A model generated the notes under the pieces. It had not been told where the DNA came from and did no database searches. It saw nothing but the letters and a program-made list of their open reading frames with translations. Position numbers and translations under genes: made by a program. From Methylotuvimicrobium sp018830325 (GTDB lineage: Bacteria; Pseudomonadota; Gammaproteobacteria; Methylococcales; Methylomonadaceae), in NCBI RefSeq assembly GCF_044788715.1, contig NZ_CP173170.1, forward strand, positions 2,356,001 through 2,420,000: a stretch of DNA of 64,000 nt, given 5' to 3'. Numbering within the stretch: position 1 is the first letter of the stretch; each line of letters opens with the position of its first letter. Of this stretch, positions 1 to 8,330 are shown piece after piece.

Positions 1-114
1 TGTGGTTAGGAAAATGGGGGTTAATAACGTCGCTGGAGACTTAATCGGTAAGCCGAGCGAAACCCCAATCATTCAAGCGAATCGAGTGGGGTGATCGCTT
101 TCTTGATTTGCAAT

Positions 115-699
115 TTACGCGTAAAACTCATATGGGTTATCGACTGATTCTTGTTCGATAGACATAACGGCTTGATTCAGAGCGATCAATTTTTTTTCTT
201 CCTCGATTTGTAGGCCGATCATATAGAAAATAGGCATCCACAACGGGTTGATCAATAATCCGCCGAGCACTGATTTAAAGGTACGCTTGATATTTTTAAA
301 GGGATTAAAAGATTGACCGAGCGATTCATAGGGCGATGCTTTAAGCGCTGCTTGAATTGGTCTGAGTTTGGATTGTTCCGGTTCTTCAATCATCACTAGG
401 AAATTCGTCAATTTCCGTTCGATTTTTCGATAATTTAATCGCGCCAGTCCCGCCGATACTGCGAATGTAATAGCGACAAAAGGCAATAATACTGCCGGAG
501 GCGCTATCGGTGCAAAAAAAGTCGACATCATTACGATACATAAGCCTGCCATCACAATGTCCTCTCCACGTTCGACATCACGATCAATGGACGCAACGAT
601 TTTAGTTACGTTATCGTCCAGACTATTAGCTGAATTGTCTGTTTCTCTATTCATTTTGCATGCTCCACAAGAAGAGTCAAACTGAGAGTATCCATACAA
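115..699 (-). CDS. Small membrane protein of unknown function
   Basis: I do not recognise this family. The 194-residue protein has a hydrophilic N-terminus, then a long hydrophobic stretch (about residues 48-86) that could form a membrane hairpin. A basic segment follows (NYRKIERK), and a further membrane segment lies near residues 145-163, followed by a charged EEEKK stretch. Two starts are possible. The longer one is preceded by AGAGG at 10 nt. The internal ATG at 654 (protein beginning MNRETD, 179 aa) has a GGAG 8 nt upstream and is at least as likely. It stands alone and is transcribed away from the diguanylate cyclase. Membrane location is inferred from hydrophobicity only. Confidence 0.6.
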   Translation of the reverse strand: MYGYSQFDSSCGACKMNRETDNSANSLDDNVTKIVASIDRDVERGEDIVMAGLCIVMMSTFFAPIAPPAVLLPFVAITFAVSAGLARLNYRKIERKLTNFLVMIEEPEQSKLRPIQAALKASPYESLGQSFNPFKNIKRTFKSVLGGLLINPLWMPIFYMIGLQIEEEKKLIALNQAVMSIEQESVDNPYEFYA

Positions 700-1093
700 A
701 GCTTACCTCTTTAACAGGTTATCATCAAAGTTTCAACGAACAAGTTGTGCTATAAAAAATTATATCAATAAGAAAGATGACGGCATTCGTAAATTTTTAT
801 TTTACTGCTAATCTTAATGTGCGAACTGTAGAGATGGTTATTACTCCTTATCCGAGTGGAAAACGTCTAGTTTTCAGTTGGTTTTGGGCGCGTTTGTCGG
901 GAATGACGGTAGTAGATCAGCTTTTGCTTCAGCAAAACTGGTATTTCCGTCATCCTTCGTGGTTAGGATCTGCCGTCAAGTTCCCTAAAGATGAGTTTTT
1001 TCCGGCTCCTAAATCTTTCCATCTTTCTTATTGGATCGAATTTCGCTAAAACATCGAACAGTTTTATTAATAGGGGAGTAGGGCTTTTTATTA
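700..1093. other. Intergenic, no convincing gene
   Basis: This gap separates two divergent genes. It holds a segment (about 885-970) that on the minus strand reads like the common intergenic repeat containing CCGTCATTCCCGACAAACGC. A 90-codon open frame crosses it but resembles no protein and looks like translated repeat. Promoters for both flanking genes presumably lie here, but I see no clear consensus boxes. Confidence 0.5.
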
Positions 1094-2242
1094 ATGAGAG
1101 ATTTAGCTTTGGAAGAAGATTTAACGACCGATTTGTCGATATTACAAAGTCATTTAGATGGCATGATCAATCGGGTCCAACAGAACAGTAATGCCTTAAG
1201 GCGATTTCAAGCATTTGAAAGACGCTTGCTTAACTTAAATTCTTTATCCGAAATGATTATTCATATCCTTGAAGACGGGAAGGCGTTTTTCGACCTCGAT
1301 GCCATTAGTCTATGTTTGGTCGATAAAGAAAACGAATTATCGGAGTATTTGATACAAGACGGTTTCGATATCAAGGCCGCAAGGCAATTGACGTTGCTTA
1401 AAGATCGTCATCAGCTGAAAACTCTTTTCGGTTTTGCAGTAAAGCCATATATCGGTGCCTATCATCCAAAATGTTCTGAATTTTTTAATTATACTGATCG
1501 AAAGCCTATTAGTGTCGCATTGATTCCGTTAATCCGACGGGGAAAATACCTCGGATCGTTGAATTTCGGTAGCTTTCAGCAGGAACGCTTTATCGATACG
1601 ATGGCAACTGATTTTATCGAACATATGATTTCGGTGGTCAGTATTTGTTTGGAAAATAATCTCAATTTCGAGATGATGCGCAGGACCAGTTTTATCGATA
1701 CACTGACCGGCGTCAACAACAGACGTTTTCTTGAGCAAAGACTTGGAGAAGAAATCGATCGTTGCCAACGAAGCGGTGAGCCATTGTCTTGTTTGTTTCT
1801 CGATATCGATTATTTTAAGTCAATCAACGATACCCACGGACATCAAGCCGGAGATTATGTTCTAAAGCAAGTGGCCGGATCGGTAAAAAATCTGCTACGC
1901 AATAATGACGTTCTGGCTCGATACGGTGGAGAGGAGTTTGTAGCTTTGTTGTCGAACCTTAATGAAAGTAAATTAATAGCTATCGCTGAACGTATAAGAT
2001 CTACGATTGAATCGCTCAATATGGTTTTTGATGGTAAACCGATTCAGGTGACTATTTCGATAGGGGCCGCGTCTTACTCGGCATCTAAGCATATACTTTC
2101 GAGCGCAGCCGATATTGCGATGCGGCTAATTGAGTCGTCCGATGCTGCGTTATATCAAGCCAAGCACAACGGTCGCAATCGTATTGAAAATAATGGCTTT
2201 ATTATTGACCGAACGCTAATGGAAAGCGCGGTATCCTATTAA
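1094..2242 (+). CDS. Diguanylate cyclase with N-terminal GAF/DUF484-like sensor
   Basis: This enzyme should make cyclic di-GMP from two GTP. The 382-residue protein starts with a short coiled coil (about 5-45). A GAF/DUF484-like sensor domain follows (about 50-195), then a GGDEF domain (about 200-370). The active-site motif GGEEF is at residues 278-282, and the product-inhibition I-site RxxD is intact at R269-D272, five residues before it. The catalytic domain is therefore expected to be active and feedback-inhibited. No transmembrane segment is seen, so it is probably cytoplasmic, with an unknown ligand for the GAF part. It is monocistronic, and an R3 repeat follows it directly. Confidence 0.9.
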   Translation: MRDLALEEDLTTDLSILQSHLDGMINRVQQNSNALRRFQAFERRLLNLNSLSEMIIHILEDGKAFFDLDAISLCLVDKENELSEYLIQDGFDIKAARQLTLLKDRHQLKTLFGFAVKPYIGAYHPKCSEFFNYTDRKPISVALIPLIRRGKYLGSLNFGSFQQERFIDTMATDFIEHMISVVSICLENNLNFEMMRRTSFIDTLTGVNNRRFLEQRLGEEIDRCQRSGEPLSCLFLDIDYFKSINDTHGHQAGDYVLKQVAGSVKNLLRNNDVLARYGGEEFVALLSNLNESKLIAIAERIRSTIESLNMVFDGKPIQVTISIGAASYSASKHILSSAADIAMRLIESSDAALYQAKHNGRNRIENNGFIIDRTLMESAVSY

Positions 2243-2280
2243 CCTAGAAAAAGTATTTAACCATCAAGAATAAGAAGTTA

Positions 2281-2464
2281 GGATTCGGTCAAAAAGTAGG
2301 TGTCGGCGGTAGGGAAAGCCGCCGTCTAGCCTACACGGACAACATCTAAACTCCAAAGTCCATTGGCTATGGTTAACTATCTTGGATAGTCTAGTTGTTT
2401 GGCCTGGGCCTGCCACGCGAGCCGCCGAACTCTTAGCTCCAGGAAGTTATTTATCGCGAAATCC
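2281..2464. repeat. R3 MITE-like element, copy 1
   Basis: The 184-bp non-coding element begins GGATTCGGTC and ends GTTATTTATCGCGAAATCC. The two ends are inverted repeats of about 19 bp. TTA directly flanks both sides (2278-2280 and 2465-2467), which suggests a 3-bp target duplication. A second, longer copy with the same ends and the same TTA flanks lies at 29447-29722. No open frame is present. Confidence 0.7.
2341..2395. repeat. Degenerate R1 palindrome
   Basis: The core CCATTGGCTATGGTTAACTA and the following TCTTGGATAG match the centre of the R1 palindrome seen intact at 20833 and 27441. The outer arms are decayed. It lies inside R3 copy 1. Confidence 0.5.
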
Positions 2465-2671
2465 TTAATTGAATAGTTTGACATGCATTTGCAAAACAAC
2501 TTCGCTATTTTGAACGGTTATTCATAGTTTATGAAAATATCCTCTTGAAGTACTTAAATGATCCCTCCAAGCTATCACTAGCCTAAGTATAAAATCACAA
2601 CTTCCGCTCTGTGCGTTCAATATAACTTCTCTGTTCCGTGCCACATGTCAAAAATTAGACTTTTTATCGGC

Positions 2672-2711
2672 TTAGACTTGTTATCATAATGTCATCTTAC
2701 AATATTATAAT
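2672..2711 (+). promoter_or_regulatory. Possible promoter of the V-ATPase operon
   Basis: A perfect -10 box TATAAT is at 2706-2711, 35 nt before the first ATG of the operon, in an AT-rich stretch. The -35 is weak: TTGTTA at 2678 is too far upstream (22 bp) for an ideal spacing. It is called on position and the -10 box alone. Confidence 0.35.
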
Positions 2712-2745
2712 CCGCTTATATTTAGCCTAATTTTCGGGGTAACAC

Positions 2746-4107
2746 ATGATCGAGCATATGGTCAGACATTACAATATTTTGTCCATTGTCGGTAATATCA
2801 TTACTGTAAATGTTGACAGTGCCTTTGCAAACCAAGAAATCACGACTCGATTCGGGGATTTAGCCGAAGTCGAAGACGTCAACGGCAGCGAATCTTTGGC
2901 TCAAGTCATCAAAATCGATGGAAGCAAGGTGGCTTTGCAGGTTTTTTCGGGAACTCGGGGCATTTCGACCGCAGCTTCGGTGCGGTTTTTAGGTCATTCG
3001 ATGCGAGTGACTTATTCGGCGAATATTCTCGGCCGGATTTTTAATGGTACGGGGGGGCCGATGGACGGTGGTTCGATGCTTAAACCGGACCCGAAAGTGA
3101 CGATTAACGGTGCGTCGGTGAACCCGATGAAACGAGTGTTAGCTTCGAAAATGATCCGAACGCAAGTTCCGATGATCGACCTATTCAATTGTCTGGTGGA
3201 AAGTCAGAAAATACCGATTTTCTCGATTTCGGGTGAGCCGTTTAACGCATTTTTGGCTAGAATCGGTATTCAGGCCGATGCCGATATCGTAGTTTTTGCT
3301 GGCCTTGGCTTAATTTTCGATGATTTTCATTATTTTAGGTCGCAATTCGAGGAAGCGGGAGTCTTTGCGAGGACAGTGATGTTTTGCAATCTAGCTTCCG
3401 ATCCTATCGTTGAACGCCTATTGGTGCCGGATATGGCATTGGCGGTTGCTGAACGCTTCGCAGTCGAAGAGGGTAAACGGGTATTGGTGTTGATGACCGA
3501 TATGACCGCTTATGCCGATGCAATGAAGGAAGTCGGTATTTCAATGGAGCATGTTCCGTCGAATCGCGGCTACATGGGGGATCTCTATTCGCAGTTGGCG
3601 CGCCGATACGAAAAAGCCTGCGATTATAAAGGTGCCGGTTCCGTTACAATTTTGTCGGTGACAACGATGCCGGGTAACGATGTGACGCATCCGGTTCCGG
3701 ACAATACCGGTTATATTACCGAGGGTCAGTTTTATTTGCATGACGGCATGCTCGATCCGTTCGGTTCGTTGTCTAGATTGAAGCAGCATGTCATCGGTAA
3801 GGTCACACGCGAAGACCACGCACAAATCATGAATACGATGATCCGTTTTTACGCGGGCTCGGTCGATGCCGAACAAAAGCAGGCAATGGCCTTCGATTTG
3901 TCCGATTACGATAAAAAACTGCTCAGATTCGGACAATTATTCAAAAAACGTTTCATGGACATCAATGTTTCGATTTCATTGGAGCAGGCCTTGGATTTGG
4001 GATGGCAAACCTTGGCCGAATGTTTTGAGGAAAATGAACTGTTGATGAAACAAGCGTTGATCGATAAATATTTCCCGAAGAAAAATTATGGCAAGACTGT
4101 CGCTTAA
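2746..4107 (+). CDS. ntpB: V/A-type ATPase subunit B (non-catalytic)
   Basis: This is the nucleotide-binding but non-catalytic subunit of the V1 head, which alternates with subunit A in the A3B3 ring. At 453 residues it has the family length. Where catalytic subunits have a Walker A loop it has the degenerate ISGEPFNAFLARI, as expected for subunit B. The family-typical SRLKQHVIGKVTREDH region is near residues 344-360. The start ATG has GGGGT 5-9 nt upstream. A second ATG at 2758 would lose only four residues. It is the first gene of the seven-gene operon, and the next gene (subunit D) overlaps its end by 20 bp. Confidence 0.95.
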   Translation: MIEHMVRHYNILSIVGNIITVNVDSAFANQEITTRFGDLAEVEDVNGSESLAQVIKIDGSKVALQVFSGTRGISTAASVRFLGHSMRVTYSANILGRIFNGTGGPMDGGSMLKPDPKVTINGASVNPMKRVLASKMIRTQVPMIDLFNCLVESQKIPIFSISGEPFNAFLARIGIQADADIVVFAGLGLIFDDFHYFRSQFEEAGVFARTVMFCNLASDPIVERLLVPDMALAVAERFAVEEGKRVLVLMTDMTAYADAMKEVGISMEHVPSNRGYMGDLYSQLARRYEKACDYKGAGSVTILSVTTMPGNDVTHPVPDNTGYITEGQFYLHDGMLDPFGSLSRLKQHVIGKVTREDHAQIMNTMIRFYAGSVDAEQKQAMAFDLSDYDKKLLRFGQLFKKRFMDINVSISLEQALDLGWQTLAECFEENELLMKQALIDKYFPKKNYGKTVA

Positions 4108-4690
4108 TAAGGCTTCATTGCATAAAGAAAGCGCTAAACTCAAGCGCTATCGACAGTATTTACCTTCGCTCGATCTCAAGCGAAGACAGTTGATGGCCGA
4201 GCGTGCAAAAGGCTTGGCACGGCTCAAAAATACCGAACTGCAAATCGAACAGTGCCGGCAAAAAGTTAGCGAAACATTACCGATGCTGTCTTATCGAGAG
4301 ATTAATTTAAATAACCTGGTTAAAGTTTCGGGCGTTGAAATAGGCGAAGAAAATATTGTCGGTGTCAATGTGCCGGTATTGATCAATCACAATCTGGCGC
4401 TGATGGCCTATTCGCCTTATCTTAAGCCGCATTGGGTCGATGCGCTGGTTGTGCGATTAAAGATCATGTTGGAATTGAAATTGCGACAACAAGTCGATAG
4501 GCAGCGCTTGATGATTTTAGAAGCGGCAGTCAAAAAAGTAACACAAAAGGTTAATTTGTTCGATAAGGTGTTGATTCCTAAAACGGAGCGTAATATACGC
4601 AAAATCCGTATTTATCTGTCTGATGCCGAACGAGCCGATGTGGTCCGGGCTAAAATGACCAAACAAATCCGAATTAAACAGGGTGTCTAA
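4088..4690 (+). CDS. ntpD: V/A-type ATPase subunit D (central shaft)
   Basis: Subunit D is the long coiled-coil rotor shaft turning inside the A3B3 head. The 200-residue sequence is rich in charge and Leu. The N-terminal helix (SLNKASLHKESAKLKRYRQ) and the C-terminal helix (about residues 125-190, ending in ERNIRKIRIYLSDAERADVVRAK) form the expected antiparallel coiled coil. The start overlaps the end of the B gene and the stop abuts the ATG of subunit I (TAAATG), so the genes are translationally coupled. Confidence 0.93.
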   Translation: MARLSLNKASLHKESAKLKRYRQYLPSLDLKRRQLMAERAKGLARLKNTELQIEQCRQKVSETLPMLSYREINLNNLVKVSGVEIGEENIVGVNVPVLINHNLALMAYSPYLKPHWVDALVVRLKIMLELKLRQQVDRQRLMILEAAVKKVTQKVNLFDKVLIPKTERNIRKIRIYLSDAERADVVRAKMTKQIRIKQGV

Positions 4691-6487
4691 ATGGCAATCG
4701 TTAAGCTGAAAAAGATTACATTTTGCGGCATGCTACCTGATAAGCGTCAAATTTTGGAGCAAGTGCAAGCATTTGGCGGATTGCATTTGATTCCGCTCAC
4801 CGATCCACCGGATCAGGAGTTCGGCGTACCTAAAAATACTGAGGGCGTGCTTGAAGCGCTTAAATATTTGAACGCTTGCGGAAACAAAAGACATCAGATC
4901 AGAGACAGTACTCGCTTCGATCTTGAGAAGGTTACCGAAGAAGTTTTGGCTATTAAATCGAAAGTCCGTGAATATACAGATACTTACGACACATTATTAA
5001 AGCGAATCGAGGAGGTCGAGCCCTGGGGCGATTTTCATTTGCCTGCCACAGAGCACTTGGCCGGCCACCGATTATGGTTTTACATCGTCCCGAAAAGAAT
5101 GATGAAAAAACTCGAGGGCTGTGATTGGATTTGGCAGACGGTTTACCAAAACAATTTGTATTGTTATGTCGTGGTCGTTGCCGAATCCGAGCCGCCCGAA
5201 AGTAGCATGCCGGTGGCAAGAACGCATACCGGATCCGTTCCTCTTTCGACGTTGAAAAGCCAGCTCAGTCAGGTCGAGTTGACGCTCGAGGATTTACAAG
5301 CCGAACGAGAGTCTTTAACTCGCTGGATAACTTTAATGACAGTGCATTTCAGCGAGGCGCTCGATCTAGCGGATTTGACTAAGGCACAAACTATCACGCA
5401 CGACGAGGCCGGCGTGTTTGCATTGCAGGGATGGTTGCCCGAAGCGCAAGTCGATAAATTCCGCCGTTTTGCCGATAATCAAGGCTTGGCTTTATTGGTC
5501 GAAGACCCGTCGCCAGAGGATAATCCTCCGACCTTGCTTGATAATCCCCGGCAATTGGCTGGTGGAGAAGACATCGTAAATTTTTATCAAACGCCGAATT
5601 ATTACGGTTGGGATCCATCGGTTGTGGTGTTTTTTTCATTTAGCGTTTTTTTTGCGATGATTTTATCCGACGCAGGTTATGCCGCGGTTTTCGGATTTAT
5701 ATTGTTGTTCAAATGGCGCCGCCTCGGACAAAGCCTCAAGGGTCGGAGACTAAGGGTGTTGGCAGCTAATACGGTGGTTATCTCGCTCGTCTGGGGCGTT
5801 ATTTCGGGCGGTTATTTCGGCTACAGTCCGCCCGAAGAAAGATTAGTGTCCGCATTAAAGATCATCGATATTAACGATTTCGATGGCATGATGCGCTTGT
5901 CGATCGCGGTCGGTGTCGGGCATATTGCGTTGGCCAATGCGATTCGAGCCTATCGGCGATACCCTTCTTTAACGGCATTGGCCTCTGGCGGCTGGCTGTT
6001 GGCAGTCGTTGGCGGATTTTGTTTTTGGTTGTCTGAGGCGATAGATAGTGTGCTGTTGCGCCAAATGGGCATTATTTTGCCGAGCGTTGGTGGCGTTTTG
6101 TTGTTGCTTTTCAGTAGTGAACGCGGTTTAAAACGCTGGAACGACTTGTTATGGCGTTTACTGGACGGTTCTAAGAGCTTGATCGGCATTACCCAATTAT
6201 TCGGCGATGTACTCAGTTATATGCGTTTATTCGCATTGGGTTTAGCGAGTGCTTCGTTAGCGCTGACTTTCAATCAATTAGCGATGCAGGTTTATCATGC
6301 TTTACCCGGTCCCGGTTTGTTGTTTAGTATTTTGATTTTAATCGTCGGTCATGTCTTGAATCTGATGCTATGTCTGATGAGCGGGTTAGTGCATGGCTTG
6401 CGTCTGAATTTTATCGAGTTTTATAACTGGAGCGTTTCCGATGAAGGTTATCCCTTTAAAGCATTTTCCAAAAAAGGAGTCCGTTGA
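4691..6487 (+). CDS. ntpI: V/A-type ATPase subunit I (membrane stator, a-like)
   Basis: Subunit I carries the ion half-channels next to the K ring. At 598 residues it has the expected two parts: an N-terminal cytoplasmic arm (about 1-290) with long coiled coils, and a C-terminal membrane domain with about seven or eight hydrophobic helices. The latter starts near WDPSVVVFFSFSVFFAMILSDAGY and includes the family motif FGDVLSYMRLFALGLASAS near residue 505. The Arg in YMRLFALGLA is the expected essential stator arginine. Its stop overlaps the K start by one base (TGATG). Confidence 0.93.
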   Translation: MAIVKLKKITFCGMLPDKRQILEQVQAFGGLHLIPLTDPPDQEFGVPKNTEGVLEALKYLNACGNKRHQIRDSTRFDLEKVTEEVLAIKSKVREYTDTYDTLLKRIEEVEPWGDFHLPATEHLAGHRLWFYIVPKRMMKKLEGCDWIWQTVYQNNLYCYVVVVAESEPPESSMPVARTHTGSVPLSTLKSQLSQVELTLEDLQAERESLTRWITLMTVHFSEALDLADLTKAQTITHDEAGVFALQGWLPEAQVDKFRRFADNQGLALLVEDPSPEDNPPTLLDNPRQLAGGEDIVNFYQTPNYYGWDPSVVVFFSFSVFFAMILSDAGYAAVFGFILLFKWRRLGQSLKGRRLRVLAANTVVISLVWGVISGGYFGYSPPEERLVSALKIIDINDFDGMMRLSIAVGVGHIALANAIRAYRRYPSLTALASGGWLLAVVGGFCFWLSEAIDSVLLRQMGIILPSVGGVLLLLFSSERGLKRWNDLLWRLLDGSKSLIGITQLFGDVLSYMRLFALGLASASLALTFNQLAMQVYHALPGPGLLFSILILIVGHVLNLMLCLMSGLVHGLRLNFIEFYNWSVSDEGYPFKAFSKKGVR

Positions 6488-6936
6488 TGGCTGAGGTATT
6501 AGTGATTTTAGGATGGATCGGTTTATACGCCCCGATGGCCTTGGGCGCGATCGGCAGCATTATCGGTTGTGCGGTCGCAGGTCAAGCAGCGATCGGTGCG
6601 ATGCTCGATACCGAAACCGGGCATGGTCGCTATGTCGGCGTTTCGGCGATGCCGTCTTCTCAGGTGATATATGGCATTGTCGTGATGTTTACACTGAATC
6701 GGCCGATTACCGAAGCGAATGCTTCCGGCATTTTTGCGGTAGGCGTCTTGGCCGGATTCGCGCTGATGTTTAGTGCGATTTATCAAGGACAATGCTGCGC
6801 CTCGGCGATTCATGCCTCGAAAGCTAAACCTGAAATTTTCGGTTTATCGGTCGCTCCTGCCGCGATCGTCGAAGGCTTTGCCGTCTTTGCATTTATTTTC
6901 GCCCTCGTTATCAGCGGCGGAATTCCTCAATCTTAA
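6487..6936 (+). CDS. ntpK: V/A-type ATPase rotor subunit K (proteolipid)
   Basis: This is the membrane ring subunit that carries the ion. The 149-residue protein has four hydrophobic helices, arranged as two c-like hairpins. The single ion-binding carboxylate is E129 in the last helix; the second hairpin-equivalent position carries Gln. Compared with the Na+ site of Enterococcus hirae NtpK (L61, T64, Q65, Q110, E139), I read M55, S58, Q59, Q100 and E129, so the Na+ ligands are kept or conservatively replaced. I chose the ATG at 6487 because it overlaps the stop of subunit I. A TTG one codon earlier is possible. Confidence 0.94.
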   Translation: MAEVLVILGWIGLYAPMALGAIGSIIGCAVAGQAAIGAMLDTETGHGRYVGVSAMPSSQVIYGIVVMFTLNRPITEANASGIFAVGVLAGFALMFSAIYQGQCCASAIHASKAKPEIFGLSVAPAAIVEGFAVFAFIFALVISGGIPQS

Positions 6937-6947
6937 GAGTCGAGAGT

Positions 6948-7637
6948 ATGAAAGCGGAAAAAGCGGGAATCGCGTCAAGCGGCGTTGAGAAGCTGATCGA
7001 GCGCTTGAGAGATGAAGCGATTAATGCCGGACAGGCCAAAGCCGAGGATATCGTGCTTAATGCTCAAAAGCGTGCGGCTTGGATTATCGAAGAAGCCGAG
7101 CAAGAGGCGCAGTTATTGATCGAAAAAGCTCGTGTAGAGGCTGATGCCCTAAAAGCTTCCGGTGTCGATGCGCTACGCTTGGCGGGCCGAGATGCGTTGC
7201 TTAAATTACGCGATACTTTGCTCGGCAGCTTCAGTCAGGAAGTCATGCGCGTGGTCGGAAAACAAATGGCGAAAAGTGAGTTCATCGAACAGTTGATTTT
7301 GGCGCTTGCAGGGCGTGTTCGGGAAAAAACCGGCCTTGATCAAAATTCTAAAATTATTTTTCAATTACCCGAAGACGTTGTCGGCGTCGAGGATTTGCGA
7401 AGAAATCCGGAAGAGCTCAAGCAAGGTGCCTTATCGCATTTGACTGCCGCGATTGCATCGGATTTGTTGCGGGAAGGTGTATCGTTTGAGGTTTCGGATC
7501 AAATTAAAACGGGCTTGGTAATCAAGCTCGAAGAGAACAATATGATGATCGACTTTACAGATGAGGCGGTCGCGACATTGTTTCTCGAGCATTTGCAACC
7601 TCGCTTTAGAGCGCTATTGCAAGGTATCGTTAAGTGA
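6948..7637 (+). CDS. ntpE: V/A-type ATPase subunit E (peripheral stalk)
   Basis: Subunit E makes the peripheral stator stalk that links head and membrane sector. The 229-residue protein has a long Ala/Glu-rich N-terminal helix (about residues 12-75, EEAEQEAQLLIEKARVEADA) and a globular C-terminal part. It begins 11 nt after the K stop with a purine-rich GAGTCGAGAG ribosome site, and its TGA overlaps the GTG start of the next gene. No separate subunit G/H partner gene is visible in the operon. Confidence 0.88.
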   Translation: MKAEKAGIASSGVEKLIERLRDEAINAGQAKAEDIVLNAQKRAAWIIEEAEQEAQLLIEKARVEADALKASGVDALRLAGRDALLKLRDTLLGSFSQEVMRVVGKQMAKSEFIEQLILALAGRVREKTGLDQNSKIIFQLPEDVVGVEDLRRNPEELKQGALSHLTAAIASDLLREGVSFEVSDQIKTGLVIKLEENNMMIDFTDEAVATLFLEHLQPRFRALLQGIVK

Positions 7638-8320
7638 GCGGCTGGAATTTTAAATATACCTTGTTACTTAGCAGTCTGCCTGTCCACCCGGTCGATTTAT
7701 TCGAAGCTCGCCAGCTTCCGGTTTCTCGAATTCAATTAGATAAACGTTTGGCTTTGTTAGATGCCGAAGATGCCCAGGATTTGGCGCGTATTGAAGCTTT
7801 GCTGCATTGGTCGAAAATGAAAGAGCTTGATGACGAAGCCATTGTTAAGCAAGGTATGGCCGACTGGTATTCGATCAGGAGTCCGTTTTTAAAAGATATC
7901 GTTATGTGGCGATTGGAATTAAGAACTATTTTATCGGCGCTTAGAAGAAGGCGGGACGGCATGAACTTAGCGCCGGACATGCCTTTTTACGGCTTTGGCG
8001 ATCGGTTGCGATTCATTAGACAGCATTGGCGTGATGCCGCTTTCGGGTTAGATTCTATATTGCCCTGGGTTAGGCAAGCCAGTGAACTAATCGAACAAGA
8101 TCGATCACTGGAATTAGAAAAACTGATGCTCGAGGTGGTTTGGCGACATTATCAGAGAGTTGGGCAGGGGCATTATTTCGATTTTCCCGCAGTCGTTATT
8201 TATGTATTGAAATGGGATGTCATCAACCGTTGGTCGAGTTACGACAAAGAGCATGCCATGCTGCGCTTCGACGAATTAATCTCGGCCGGACTGGAAGGCG
8301 TTTCGATTGAATTTGGATAA
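7634..8320 (+). CDS. DUF2764 protein, V-ATPase subunit C-like
   Basis: The 228-residue protein belongs by position and sequence character to DUF2764, the family encoded between subunits E and A in V-ATPase operons of Chlamydia, spirochaetes and Bacteroidetes. It is mainly helical, with motifs such as YGFGDRLRFIRQHWRDAAFGLD and VVIYVLKWDVINRWSSYDKE. By elimination it may play the part of subunit C/d, which joins the shaft to the K ring; that is inference. The GTG start at 7634 overlaps the stop of subunit E (GTGA). It is followed by the A gene after 10 nt. Confidence 0.85.
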   Translation: MSGWNFKYTLLLSSLPVHPVDLFEARQLPVSRIQLDKRLALLDAEDAQDLARIEALLHWSKMKELDDEAIVKQGMADWYSIRSPFLKDIVMWRLELRTILSALRRRRDGMNLAPDMPFYGFGDRLRFIRQHWRDAAFGLDSILPWVRQASELIEQDRSLELEKLMLEVVWRHYQRVGQGHYFDFPAVVIYVLKWDVINRWSSYDKEHAMLRFDELISAGLEGVSIEFG

Positions 8321-8330
8321 AAACCCTACG

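Noticed and set aside
777..1049. 90-codon open frame upstream of the diguanylate cyclase
   Set aside because: It translates a common intergenic repeat (CCGTCATTCC type on the other strand), lacks a ribosome site and has no protein-like motif.
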